64,000 nucleotides of DNA from Blasia pusilla (GCA_050084515.1 CM114271.1:10478001-10542000), one strand, 5' to 3'; positions 21,755-33,863 are shown, numbered from the stretch's first letter. Program-made: numbers and translations. Notes: generated from the letters alone by a model not told the origin.

Positions 21755-22993
21755 CCCTCCAATCGCAAATGGAAATCAAGGTAACACAATCCACCAAACG
21801 TGGCACCCCTTGAATCCACAAAACCCACCACATAATTCTAACGCAATAGCTACTCCGCCGCAGGTCGATGACGTGCTAGTCGGACTCGCAGCACCTGAAA
21901 ATATCACCTGCATGGAGAGGCTACACTGTACTATGCGCTAGAAGTCCATCAACCAAAAACTTGAGATGCATAAAGCACCTAACATATCTCCAAACAACAC
22001 CAAATGAGCTACACTAGTGTGTATACTGGCATAGTTAAGAACTCAGCAGTTAAGAGTCTTCCAGGCAGAATAGCCCAAAGATGGGTGACCAGTTATGCAA
22101 CACTCAAATCACAATTCCTACAAAAATTCCTCACACCCAAGCAAGCAAGCTTGCTTGCTTGCTCCTTGCTCCTTACTCCGCCTCTCGCGCCTACTCGCCC
22201 CGAGCTACCACGAGTTGCCTCGAAGCCTTAAAACGCCAAGAAATGCCCCTATCGCCGCGTTCGCCACGCTTCGCCATGCTCCGCTATGGAGAGAGGCCCA
22301 ACCAGGGCGCCCCTAATGGGATAGGCGTCTCCAACAACGAACCAGTCACCAACCAACGAGCCCCTCCGATCTGCTGTCCACCATAGTAATTACTAGTCCG
22401 TGAAATTTCGATCAGCAATTACTCCACAAATCCTCAACCAAAATTGAATTTGTTTCAACCAGAATTCAATTGACCACCATAGCTATCTCTCCACAAAAAA
22501 TCAGCTACAACTGAGCTCCATACTCCGAGCTACAAATCAGACAAACTTGCTGTCCATACACCTCCAGAATCGCAAATCCGAGAACGCTTCCGCACAGATT
22601 CATGCACGCAGAAATCCGCAACGCTCCACACACTCAAGAATATAGCTTCACATGAGATCACAATACAAGTAGCAACAGGAACCTCTCACCCGATCTGGAT
22701 GAACTTCAACACAACTTCTGCACTCCAAGCTCTCCACATCAGAAAACCGTTGAACACGGACCAAAATCTTCAATCCTTGATAACTTCCAACTCCCTTGAC
22801 AAACTCTGGCGATCTAAAGCGCGTTGGAAAGCTCTCAGCAAGGCGTCTCTTTCCCAACCAACCACGCATCAGATTCCCACCTCCAAAATAGGCCACAAGC
22901 CATGAACATCCACGGCTGAGTACACAATCAGCCCTAACCAGATCCTAGTGATCCACAATCGAAGCTACCCTCGATCTACTCTAGTTCTTTGAG
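21755..22993 (-). other. leader region of M copy 2
   Basis: 1.24 kb between unit A1 and gag, without a convincing ORF. It contains a perfect 22-bp palindrome at 22139-22160 (AAGCAAGCAAG and complement). No primer-binding site of the usual iMet or Asp type was seen next to A1. Confidence 0.5.
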
Positions 22994-23361
22994 TGAAATC
23001 CGTGAAAGACCTACTGTCATGAAACACGTATAGAATCACATACAATTGAGCCAAACCCACTCCACGATGGGAGAATCCAGGTCGAAGCTTGCGGGATCCA
23101 CCATAGCCAAGAGCTCTACTCACTACCAAGGCTCACTCCCAACGCAACAGGCTCAACTCAAAGGACTAATTGTTCTTTGAGTGCAATCCACACTATATCC
23201 TCCAACCTAAGAGCGGGCTCTACTGGAAAAGTCACCCTCAACTGAGTAACCCCCAATCCTATGTATGAAACCGCATCTCTACCTAGACACTACGGCCCTA
23301 CATAAGGTATGGCCTCTACTAGCACAATATACTCTACGACATAATCCGGATGGTCATGACA
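22994..23361 (-). repeat. terminal unit A1 of M copy 2 (368 bp)
   Basis: Pairs with A2 at 12477-12844; both are exactly 368 bp and begin TG and end CA. No B unit is attached here on either side. The outer neighbour is an unrelated tandem-repeat region; no matching target duplication was found. Confidence 0.9.
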
Positions 23362-24746
23362 AGGACTTCGAGTAGTCTTGTTCCAAGCCGTTGTGTCATT
23401 TTCATGGTAACATGGTGATACCTTTTCTTCCCACCATTGGATGGTGATGAATCTTTGCCTTAGCCTTGTCATTACATATTTCCACAACTTCAACGGTTCA
23501 AATCTGTCGTTTAAGCTCCCATGCTAATACCAAAAATCAAAAACCTCATTTAGGGTTTACAGTTTTTAATTCCATGTGTGAGTGGTCATTCGTAAATTTT
23601 CCTTTCCCCTATGTTCGTGGGGCTGGGTTGCCCCTTTGGGAAAAGTTTCATGATTTTTGGACTCATGGTTAAGCAAGAGGGGAGAAAATGGTGAATCAAG
23701 AAGAAGGACGAGGACTTTGAGTATTCTTGTTCCAAGCCGTTGTGTCATTTTCATGGTAACATGGTGATACCTTTTCTTCCCACCATTGGATGGTCATGAA
23801 TATTTTCCATAGCCCTGTCATGGGGGAGGATAGAAAAAGAGGTGTCAAGAAGGAGGATGAGTAGGATTCTTTTGAAGTCCTTATGGTTGTTTCATGTTAA
23901 TATGGTGTCAACGTTTGTTCCCACCGTTGGATGGTAATGAAACTTGGCACAGGCCTTGAAATAAAATCCCTCCACAATATGAACGGTTCAGATTTTTAGT
24001 TTAACCTCTAGAATAATACAACAAATTAAAGTCCTTATTTATCGTTTACAATTGGTAATTCAATGTGTGAGTGGTCTTTTGAAGTTTTTTTTTTAGTGTG
24101 TGTTCCTGGGGTTGGGGTGCCTTTGTGAGAAACTTCTCTTGTTTTTTTCACCCCTGGTCATGGGGGAGTATAGAAAAAGAGGTGTCAAGAAGGAGGATGA
24201 GGACATTGAGTAGGTTTCTTTTGAGGCCTTGTGGATGTTTCATGTTAATATGGTGTCAACTTTTGTTCCCACCATTGGATGGTGATGAAACTTGGCACAT
24301 GCCTTGAAATTAATTCCCTCCAAAACTTGAATGGCTCAGATCAGTCGTTTATCTCTCTAGGCTAATACAAAAAAAATTAGATTCTTATTTAGAATATATG
24401 ATTTTTAATTCAATGTGTAAGTGGTCTTTTGAGGTTTTTTCTTTTGGTTTGTGTTCCTAGGGTTGGGTGCCTCCTTGGGAAAATTTTCCTATTTTTTTTA
24501 CTCCTTGTTCACGGGGGAGGGTAGAAAAAGAGTTATCAAGAAGGAGACATGTTGCAGAATAAAAGTGTGTTTATGCTTTTGTAGCTTTGTGCCTAATCGG
24601 AGAGGACTGCCATGTGTTTGGCTCCCTCTCCCATTCTCTGCATGGCAACTTCTAAGATATGGTTTGATAGACAATGGCGGTGTTGCGATCTTAGGTCCTT
24701 TTAAATTACAGTCTGCCTTAGCTTGGCGACCATGGACCTACTGTGT
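23362..24746. repeat. diverged tandem repeats, period about 340 bp
   Basis: Units share CATGGTAACATGGTG (or CATGTTAATATGGTG), CCCACCATTGGATGGT and TGTGAGTGGTC. Start points lie near 23361, 23700, 23847, 24184 and 24535; the 23700 unit is cut to ~150 bp. Several units share GAGTAG-TTCTTTTGA and GGGGGAGGATAGAAAAAGAGG. No ORF of note. 24560-24746 is unassigned apart from weak similarity at 24700-24746 to the LINE 3' end. Confidence 0.75.
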
Positions 24747-24977
<231 letters not shown>

Positions 24978-25249
24978 CATTAAGTAGTGCTTGTCGTAGC
25001 CTTGCAATCATAGACCCCGCGCCCTGGTTGGACGGTGCTTGAGACTGGGATGGGTGTAGAGAGAGAAGCAAGTGAAGAAGGTACCATATGAGAGGAGGGA
25101 CACACTCTCATATAGTGTGAGTGCTGACCAAACAACGTGTTTGTGCGGAGCTTCAAGTGTCAACCAAGAAACTCTTCACCACACAATCTACTTTACTGAT
25201 TGGGATCCCCAATAGACATTACTTACCGGTCAGCAGACTTTGGGCAATG

Positions 25250-26007
25250 AATCAAGGCTCTGAATGTGTTGAACAATTCTAGTGCTACGGCTTAGCAATA
25301 TCAAGATCTGCTCTTGCTCGTGTCTTGTGAATTTTGCAGGAGACCAAGTAATGACTAGAGGTTTTGTCCCCATCGTTACACAAGGCGCAAGAGTTGAGTT
25401 ATGTTCCCATCCTCGCTTTTCTTATGGTTCAAGGATTTCCCCGTCTGAACTTGAACTTGAGCCGGGTTCCCAAGCAAGGGGTTCCCGCAAATAGTTCTTC
25501 AGTTCTACCCTCTCGGGATATACCGTCAAAAGAGAGAGGTCGGACATTTTCTTGGCTTCCTCCATGTTTTCGCTCGAGGCGTTTGCCAGTGCTTTGGTTA
25601 TGGTATCCACGAATGCTTTCTCATCTTGCTCCCCACGCCAGGCCCTCCGGGAGCTTGGATGCTTGCACAATCTCTTGAACCTTTTTCGCCCAAGATTTGG
25701 CCCGCTTTACGGGTCTTCTTTGGGTCCAGGTTTTCCCCATCACCTCTTTAGGATAGCGATGGGAGTCCATTGTCTCCAGCTGCCTCCGCCATTTCAACTT
25801 GGCGATGTCACGTCTATCCTCCAAGGGTTCCACACCTAGTTCTAATCTCACACCAACGCGGGTTGTTCGTGATGAAGTTGACATCATACCCAAACGCCTT
25901 TTTGCACAACTTCAAGCCTATCCCTTTGTTTGGTGTTGGAATCCCACACTTCGCTGCCCCGTATTCCAGCGAGGGGACGAATGGTATGCAAAATGACACA
26001 GCATGCT
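25250..26007 (-). pseudogene. LINE ORF2 C-terminal region
   Basis: After RT, frames give SLEYGA followed by EVWDSNTKQRDRLEVVQK, the LEYG..VW block usual downstream of LINE RT. Then comes a lysine- and glutamate-rich tail (HRYPKEVMGKTW; ENMEEAKKMSDLSLLTVYPE). Split over several frames. No zinc knuckle identified. 24974-25250 is 3' untranslated sequence. Confidence 0.6.
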
Positions 26008-26931
26008 TTACTTCGATGTGATGTCCCAAGCATCAGAGGAATCTGGACCGTTCACCTTCTTATGGCCTTTCTCGGTAGTCTTCTTGATGTGTGCATCCCA
26101 CATGCAATCTTCCGAGAATTCTATGCCCAGATAGGTGTAGGTAGCCCACAGGGATCTCTTGGTCACCCCAATACCACTTTGTTGGTCTTGGTCCTCCTCC
26201 TTGCCATTGAAAATCATCACACCGCACTTCAAGACATTTGCCTCCATGCCCCACATGTCACACCAGATTTTGGTCAGGGAGATCATCTCTTGGAGTTTCT
26301 CTCCTGTTTCCTCGAGGCCACCAAAGTCATCAGCAAACATGAGGGCAAAAATAGAGTTGTTTCCCACTTGTATGCCTAGTCCACTATCCTCCATTTCTTC
26401 CAATAGGAAATTCACAAAAATGTTGAAGAGGGTGGGGGAGTGCGGGCATCCTTGAGCCATTCCTTGCTTGATGTCGAATGTCCCACTCTTTTGGCCATTC
26501 ACCAGAACTCTACTCCTTGTGTTCTGGTACATCTTCTCCACCATCCTCCACATTTTCCCTCTCAGCCCCGCCTTCCACAGGCTATAAGAAAGCCCGTCAC
26601 GCCATACAGTGTCGTATGCCTTCTTGAGATCCAAGAAGAAGCAATAGGTGGGTTTCCCCTCTTTTCTCCTACCCTGGATGATCTGATTGAAGGTGAAGAT
26701 GTGGTCCACGCATCCTCGGGCTTGCCAAAAGCCAGCCTGGCCTTCCTTGATGACAGAATTCTCCTCCAGGTACATAGAGATCCTATTGTTGAGTATACGG
26801 CAGAGGAGCTTCCCGACTACACTCAACAATGTAATACCCCTGTTGTTTCCAGGGTCTTCTCGCTCACCCTTCTTGAAGAGGTTCACAATGACTCCCATCT
26901 GGCATCTTTGTGGGATGACTTCTGCCACCAA
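26008..26931 (-). pseudogene. LINE reverse transcriptase domain
   Basis: 307 open codons. Blocks: NLFKKGEREDPGNNRGITLL, QAGFWQARGCVDHIF, CFFLDLKKAYDTVWRDGL, GMAQGCPHSPTLFNIF, the catalytic FADD box in LMFADDFGG, and TYLGIEF. This is the non-LTR RT order. Template-primed reverse transcription at nicked DNA is the family role. The frame starts within the domain, so the true N-terminus lies upstream. Confidence 0.93.
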
Positions 26932-27730
26932 ACCAGGTTGAAGAGACTCACTAGAGAACGAGCCATAGCAGCATCGCCATACTTCAACAACTCATTCACA
27001 AACTCATCACCACCGCCTGCTTTGTGTTACACAAGTTCTTGATCGCTGCTCCCACCTCAGCCAGGGAGAACCAATCATTATATGGGTTGCCCAGCTCAAC
27101 CTCATCATCTGCCTTCTCCCGTTGTATCTTAACAAAATCCTCCACCACCCTCTCGAAGTTCTGCTCTTCAAGGGATGTCCGAGCGGGCTTCCTGCCTAAC
27201 TCCTTGTAATGGCCTTCCAACACATGTCGGATCTGTTTAGCTGTGGTCACCATTCCACCTTCGTTTCTCTTCAAGGCCTTTACGTCGTTTTTGTCCCTAG
27301 CCTTGCTCAATTTCTGCACTTCCATCCAGAACTTTTTATGATTCTCAGTGAAATTCTCATTGATGGATGAGTATGTGGCTTGGTTCATTTTCTTCTTGTG
27401 CATGCGCACGAGAAGACGGGTTTCCTTGCGTAGGGCCACATACTCTGCCCACAAGGATGCATGGTCCCTGACTTTGACACTTGTGACATACACTTCCCTT
27501 CGTTTGGAAATGGCTGCCTTGAGTTCCAAGGACCACCATTTGACGGCTCTGCCGCATATTATCAATTTCCTGCCGACAGAAATCCCGGCGGCATCTGTCA
27601 CTCCACGCTCCCACCATGTCCACAGTTGTTCTTGTGAACCCAAAGGTCTTGACGGTAGATTCAATGAAAGTGTCAAATGCCAAGAGATTTTCTTCCAGCT
27701 TGCCAATGTACACCTTCTTGTTGCCCTCAT
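26932..27730 (-). pseudogene. LINE ORF2 connector between endonuclease and RT
   Basis: 244 codons at 27730-26996, basic and helical (KKKMNQATYSSINENFTENH; KIQREKADDEVELGNPYNDW). It ends shortly before the RT domain in another frame. Position and composition match the ORF2 region upstream of RT. Confidence 0.65.
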
Positions 27731-28750
27731 CTTGGAAGTCCTCTATCCTCCATTTCTTGATCACCCTCTTCACTGGTTTGGTCGAGCATTTTAGCCTTTG
27801 CTGCAACTCTGTCCAGACCAATGAATGATCTGATCTTCCAATGTCTGTCGCATCCATTGTGATCTTCCCACTACGTGTGTAGAGTTCCTTAGTAGTCCAC
27901 AATGGAGCTCTCATTCTCCTTGAAGTTGACCCTAGTCCAAGCCGGGGATCCCACCTTATGCCTATCATTAAGTGCCATCTGTTGAAATTCCCTCAACATC
28001 GTGATCAGCCGTGTGCCATTGCCATTCACTCTCACATCTCCAAACATCCCGATCTCCGCTTGGGGATCGATGCCTTGCCCCACCCAGCTGTTGAAGTCTC
28101 CCAGCAAGACTATGTTCCCCTTTGTCTGGAACCCAAGGCAATCAGTTTTCACACTTTAAAACGCTGCCTCTATCACACAGCCAGATTCACTTTGTTTGTA
28201 GGCATGTAAATACACCCGATATACATATCCCCATAAGCTGCACTAAGCTTGGACTTTGACCCATATTTGTGTTCATACTCTGAGCCCTGTCTTTGATGAT
28301 CTCACACCTGTCCACCATGAAGTCTATGAGGAAGAACCCGACACCCTTCATACCTCTGTTGTTGTTCGCCTAGGTGCTGCACATCTTTCCAAACCATGCA
28401 TAGTGTGGTACATGGGGTATCTCCATTAACTTGGTTTCCCATGTTTCCTGACCCCCGCATATATGTATTTGATTTTTCAGCAAAACTTCAGCAACCTCCA
28501 GCTGCTTCATTGCATGGGTCAATCCATTGAAGTTCCAGGTACCCAAACGGAGACCTGTCACTAAGTGGGTTGGGGATCGGCGGGCACGCTTTTGGCGTTG
28601 GTGTGGTTGCTTGCAACATGGAACCTCTTCATGTGCAGGCTCTTCATCGCTGGTCTCTTGGAGAACACTATAGATATTAGGTGTGTAGATCACCAACGGT
28701 TTTGTGGAGATGGGCCTTTCCTTCAAGCTGGAACCACCCTCGACTACCAT
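27731..28750 (-). pseudogene. LINE AP-like endonuclease domain
   Basis: Reading 28750 leftward: LRLGTWNFNGL (first catalytic block), CGGQETWETKL (catalytic Glu), LLGDFNSWVGQG (Asp/Asn), and IGRSDHSLVWTEL (Asp-His) near 27850-27810, in four frame segments. These are the exonuclease-endonuclease-phosphatase motifs that nick target DNA. Confidence 0.85.
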
Positions 28751-28789
28751 AGCCCTCCAAATGTAGGCACGTCTCAGATCATGAGATGA

Positions 28790-28916
<127 letters not shown>

Positions 28917-28982
28917 CCTAGGGTTGCCTTAGGTCAAATCGTTCCCCAAGGATGAATGAATAAATAAATGAGTCACCCAATT

Positions 28983-29546
28983 TGTCGTGCGCCTACTCTC
29001 CTTGAACATTAATCTTTGTTGTTGCGGAAGCGTGCGTTTAGTAGGTCATGCTCTCAACAATGATATGCATCCAAACATGCACTCATCCTCAATCCGATTG
29101 CTCTTGCATTCGTTTTCTGCCAATGTCTTAGCTTGCACTTATGCGTTTTCTAAGATCTTTGGTGCGTTAGAAGCATCTCAAGATAAGCTTTCCAATGCGT
29201 TCTTATTTATTTCAAACGCATCTAGGAGATAAACGTTATGGTCCGAAAAATATTCCAATTCCCTAAACGTTAGTCGTGTTCCAAAATTGGTCCTCACCTC
29301 TTTGGCAACTAACCTTCCAAGACTCAACTCATCTCAAGTCTTGGTTTGCGTTTGGTCTAGGTTTCCTAGTCGCAACCACTAACATAAGAAATGCACAACT
29401 CTGTTCCATGTTTCGTCTCTTGGACTTTTCCAAGAGACCTTCTAAAAGCCTCTCTAAAGCGCGATCATCGCAACGTGAGTCCACTTGAGTTCTGATGTTC
29501 CACTTGGCGCCTATTTGGTGTTCGTTTGGTTATGAGGGTTGCGACA
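28983..29546 (-). repeat. LTR of chromovirus C copy 2
   Basis: 564 bp, plus-strand ends TGTCGTGCGCC and GGGTTGCGACA. It lacks ~470 bp of the middle present in the C copy 1 LTR. CTCACCCCTCCTTAG (29547-29561) is the complement of the polypurine tract. Confidence 0.85.
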
Positions 29547-30242
29547 CTCACCCCTCCTTAGAAGGTTGATGTCCTCATCAATGCAAACCTTTTGTTTAAT
29601 GTTAAGTTTTGGGAAGTCGTCCCCTTAACACTGAATCCCGTTTGGTAGCTAACCCGAAATTCCTCTTTTGGCTTAAGTGTTAGGTTGTCGCTTGCACCAC
29701 TTATAATTATTAGCTTCTTCACTTCAATCAGCCTAGACCAAATCTGCAGAACTAATCTAAACTATCAAAATAAGCTAACTAAGTCTGCAACCTAACACTT
29801 CACTCACTATTTGAAAACAACGGCCTGTTTACCTAACCAACTCGTACTACTTTTGGGTCACTCGTATTCTACTAAGGCGCGTCACTAAGTTCACTCATGC
29901 AACATGAATGAGATCACCACAAACCCCAAGACAGACTAATTTCCCCCGCTGACGTTAGGGCGGGTCCAAATGTTAGTACTTCAACACTTGGTCCTGATCT
30001 AGATGCCTTATCCTAATATAAGATCTCACCTCAAATACTCATTGTTTTTCCTCCTTGACTTACATCCTAAGCATATGAAGACCTACTCATTGCCATGTGC
30101 TACCAAACTCAGAATCACAATCACTAGCATCGAATCTCCAAATCCATGCATTCTTTATTGCAACAACTAAACTTTTCTAGTTACAACGGGTTATCGGCCC
30201 AAGCTTCCTAGTCACAAGTTATGTCCTTTGCTTCACCATGTA
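29547..30242 (-). other. 3' untranslated region of chromovirus C copy 2
   Basis: About 700 bp without coding potential, aligned with 47267-47955 of C copy 1 (shared stretches CGGGTTATCGGCCCAAGCTT and CAGACTAATTT/CAGACTCATC). No gene seen. Confidence 0.7.
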
Positions 30243-30594
30243 CTAATATATGTGCCTATCTTGCATCCATTTGAAGTCTTGCAACGCCTCTTGTGCGTGT
30301 TCAAGATCTGCCTCTGTAATCCAAGTCGCCTCTTTCACATGGTAGCCTTTCCACTTAACCAAGTACTCGTACTTGGTGGCTCTACATCTGGAATGGAGAA
30401 TGGTCTCCACCTTGAACTCTAGTTCCTCATTTCTGTTAACCGATTGTGGTCTCAACAAAATCCTTCGTTCCGAACGCACAATGTCTTGAAGACACTTCTT
30501 CATAATGACACATGGAAATTCGGGTGAATCTTGAACTTGTTTGGCAACTCGAATGTGTACACATCCTCAAACAGCTTTGCATTGATCACATACG
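30243..30594 (-). pseudogene. chromodomain at the Pol C-terminus of chromovirus C copy 2
   Basis: 86 open codons: EFKVETIL, KYEYLVKWKGYHVKEATWI, then LEHAQEALQDF. This is a canonical chromodomain with aromatic residues at the cage positions; by family knowledge it binds methylated histone tails and steers integration. The upstream linker is in frame here (LLRPQSVNRNEE), unlike C copy 1. Confidence 0.93.
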
Positions 30595-31864
30595 TACTTC
30601 TTCTTCCGGCGCTTCAAGTCGGCCTTTCTTAGGTCTTGGCACTTCACGAGAGTGCGAGGGTGGTCGGGACGACGATCCTTTTTCCGGCCTTTGCCTAGTT
30701 CTTGGCACACTTTGAGGTGTTGCTGGTGGTGTTACTGCTGCTGCTTCCTGAGTACCCAAAGCAAAATGCTTCGGTTGTCTTCGGCTTTCTAAATGGGATA
30801 ACTGTGACCCACTCTAAAGACTCGTCAAGGGCAACCTCCTCGACATAAGTGTACAAGAAAATTAAGAAGGGAGAGAGATAAGACTTCTCTCCCGATGTCA
30901 AAGCTCCTATTAAATATATGACATGGGCCTATACTAGCCCCACAAAATCTACTCCTGGCTCTTCGGCTTGTAGATGCATGTTCCAAAGAGTATAACATTG
31001 CTTCGCAAGCTTATTACTCATATAATACGTCATACCAGGACTGAACAAGACCTGGTACAACTTACAGAATTGCACGAAGAGGGGAGGGCTCAACATCTGT
31101 GACTTGCAGCCGTTTCTTCCTAATCTCTCCATTGTCACGCACCCAAGTTCTTCCAATTCCTCTTGTCAAACAAGAGCGTCACAGTCCAGTTCCTCTTCTG
31201 GGGTCGGGGGTAACTCATACACGACACGCCAAAAATTTGCACACCATTTGTTTGGCTGCGCTTGATATTTATATCCCTTCTTGCCAAATTTGATCACCTT
31301 GGAGCTCGAATCTAGCTCTGCAAGTAACGCCATCGAAGACTACGACCAATCGACTCCAAAGAACTACCACAAAGATCTCTCCTCCAAGGCTTCATGAAGT
31401 TCACTCAAAATCCCTTATGTTGGATACACCCCGCACTTCATGAGAGCCATGTCCTCCTTTTGACCCGAGTCTGCCTGCTTCCGTCGGTTCTTGCAAGATC
31501 TCTACAAGGCTCTCTTTGGTTGACTCTTGACGATTCCTAGTCCTCTTGCCATGTGAAATGAGCAAACTCGCGCCTCTAGTATGACTACTATTGTGACTCA
31601 TAACCGCCAGTCTTACAGAATGGCCGTTCCTTCCGTAACGGCCTCTGGGCATTCTTGGCGATCTAGTGCAAAGAACACGAAGAGCAAGACGGAAAAGACC
31701 CAAGACAAAGACCACCATCCCTTGTCTTTCTTGAGTCTTTGTGAGTCCTGGGTGTCTTTACTTCAACATTCCTGAAGTCTTTAGTGCAGCTCCTGCCCAC
31801 TCGTTCCTTACCCCCTCCCTTAGTCTTCAGTCGGGTGTATGATATCTTTGCACATGCGTGCCAT
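30595..31864 (-). other. region 3' of A copy 3 integrase with an unassigned ORF
   Basis: Minus-strand frame 31156-30695 is open except for one stop at 30929-30931. It gives ~150 residues including LFVQFCKLYQVLFSPGMTYY, LAKQCYTLWNMHLQAEEPG and SYLSPFLIFLYTYVEEVAL, rich in aromatic residues. A second fragment, 31718-31401, is basic. I do not recognise a family. Lying downstream of integrase in a tRNA-Asp-primed gypsy, it could be an additional ORF of family A or an unrelated fragment. Confidence 0.4.
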
Positions 31865-32815
31865 TCACAATGCTTCTCCTCTTAATTTTTCCAATTGTAA
31901 AGAACGATTTTCAGAGATCTCTAGGACTCGATAAGTTCCCATCCAATTAAACTTCAGCTTCCTTGGGAACTTCAGACGACGATTGTCAAAGAGTTGCACC
32001 AAATCTCTTCCTTGTATTGATTGTGGTCTCAGGTTCTTGTCATAGAGCTTCTTTCTCTGGGTTTGGAAAGTCTTTGTATGGCCAAGAGCAAGATGTCTTG
32101 CTTCCTCCACATCTACCAACTCCTCATTCCTCTTTTCCAATGATAGCTAACTCTTCTTCGTTTCTCTCTTCTTCCAGAATTTGGTAAGTGAGTACATCCC
32201 ATTCGATTGGAACAAGGGGTTGAATTCCATATGTCAGATAGAATGGTGTGGACCTGGTAGTGATTTTCTCCGCTATTTGGTAAGCCCAGAGTGTTGTAGG
32301 AATCTTGGTATCTGAGTCATATGAATAGGTGACAGTTAGGCGCTTCAAAATCCTGCAAATAAGCCCATTGGACTTCTCTGTTAACCCATTGGCTTTGGTA
32401 TTGTAGGGTGTAGTCTTCCTATGCTTGATCAGGAAGTGATCCGTCTAAACTTTGACCATCTTGTTGAGGAAATGGGTCCCTCGGTCGCTTACCAACTCCA
32501 GAGGACAGCCGTATCTGGTAATGATAATCTCATATAGAAACTTAGGCATTGCCTCACTAGCATCCTTACGAGTAGCTACTGCTTCCACTATCTTGGTACA
32601 ATAATCTGTAGCAATTAAGATATACAACGGATCTGCCTAGTGGCACGTGAGATAGGTCCCACGAAATCAATTCCCCACTTCTCAAACGGGGCCAAAGGGA
32701 GAATAGGTACCAGAAGCCAGCGAGAATTCGCTGTTGGCCTTCATGCTCTTTGACAAGCATCACACTTTTGGATGAAGAACCTGAGATCCTGATACATTGT
32801 GGGCCATCAATAGCC
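31865..32815 (-). pseudogene. family A copy 3 integrase
   Basis: 32627-32445 (ATDYCTKIVEAVATRK, LVSDRGTHFLNKMV) and 32348-31865 (TLWAYQIAEKITTRSTPFYL, LRPQSIQGRDLVQLFDN) align with A copy 2 integrase 9492-8506. GELISWDLSHVP near 32680 marks the first Asp block in a shifted frame. Several shifts. Confidence 0.8.
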
Positions 32816-33863
32816 TACGGCCAGGATCGTCTTGACACTATTCTTGACTGCATAATGTCCTCCTACATCCTCTGAATGTATAGAAAAAATTACTCGAGGA
32901 ACTTCCTCCTTCTCCAAGGTCCACATGTCTGCGCCAAGCTTGAATAACATCTCCATGAAGAGCTCATAAGGCCCTACTTTACGTAAAAAAATTGCCCATT
33001 CTTTTTCTGCTTTAGGGGCTAGAAAGGTAAGAGTGACTAGAAATCGTAGAATGTCTTCATACGAAGATCTTTGGAGGGTCTCTTCGTTGACCAAGAACAT
33101 ATATTCATCCGGAAAGTTGTCTTCCAAGGTCTTCGTGAGATCGGTCTTGGGCACCCTCAAGCGCGACAGGAATTCCGCGTTGGTATGGATCTTCCCCGCT
33201 CTTGTTACTACATCAAAGGTAAACTCTTGCAACAACAACATCCACCTAGCAATCCTCTCGAACAAGTCCGCTTTGACCACTAAGGCACGAAGTGCAAAAT
33301 GGTCGACATGGAAGACAAACAGATATCCCAGCAAGTAATGTCAAAACTTCTTACAAGAAGAGACCATTCCTAAGGCTTCTCTCTCTGTAGTCGTGTACTT
33401 TTGCTCCGCAATTGAGAGTTTCCAACCTGCATAGTAGTCGGGGTAATCCTTCTTTGTCTCATCCAATTGACTTAGTTAGTACTACTCCAATTGCAAACAA
33501 AGAGGTGTCTACATACACTTGGAACGTCCTCGTCCAATCAGGAGGGCGAAGCACCGGAGTTGTTATCAATGTCTGCTTCAACTCCTCGAATGTAGCTTGA
33601 CAAGTTGGAGACCACTCCCACTCCTCGATCTTCTTCAGTAGGGTAGTTAAGGCTTCGCCTTTAGTGCATAATCTTTAATGAACCGGTTCATTAAAGATTA
33701 TGCACTAAACCCCACATGCCCCAAGAATCCTCTTAGCTCACAAAGACTCATAGGAGCTTCTAACTCTGAAATTATCTCCACCTTAGCCTTATCTACTTTG
33801 ATACCGCACGAAGATACTCGATGCCCCAATAGGATACCCTGCTTCATTGCAATGTGAGACTTA
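32807..33863 (-). pseudogene. family A copy 3 RNase H, connector and RT end
   Basis: 33334-32807 (175 codons) is the RNase H end and connector (FHVDHFALRALVVKADLFER; TFDVVTRAGKIHTNAEFLSR). Further right, 33600-33335 is RNase H in broken frames. 33863-33700 is RT: IAMKQGILLGHRVSSCGIKV and ELRGFLGHVGF. A 50-bp palindrome at 33660-33709 breaks the reading frame. Confidence 0.8.
33660..33709. repeat. perfect 50-bp palindrome without spacer
   Basis: Left arm 33660-33684 (contains GTGCATAATCTTTAATGAAC) and right arm 33685-33709 are exact complements with no loop. The left arm is normal RT sequence of family A; the right arm is an inverted copy replacing the expected bases. Confidence 0.97.

Larger units (their letters stand above)
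12371..23361 (-). mobile_element. family M Ty3/gypsy copy 2 with DNA methyltransferase and PHD finger
   Basis: Minus-strand order: unit A1, leader, gag, protease, C5-DNA methyltransferase, RT, RNase H, integrase, PHD finger, polypurine tract, units B1-A2-B2. After removing the solo LTR at 13958-15097 plus 5 bp, frame arithmetic puts methyltransferase (18629), RT (17390, 17162), RNase H (16652), integrase (13947) and PHD (13419) in one frame. RT, RNase H and DDE integrase place it in Ty3/gypsy. It is dead (about ten stops or shifts) but all domains are recognisable. The A1 and A2 copies differ at about 20 of 368 positions. Confidence 0.88.
28983..30594 (-). mobile_element. chromovirus family C copy 2, 3' fragment
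   Basis: LTR, polypurine tract, long 3' untranslated region and chromodomain, homologous to 46900-50596 of C copy 1 on the other strand. Homology ends near 30594 within the integrase tail, where A copy 3 sequence begins. Confidence 0.85.

Noticed and set aside
26159-27042. Plus-strand ORFs of 98 and 200 codons across the LINE
   Set aside because: Antisense to the RT domain; no recognisable domain and no conserved reading frame.
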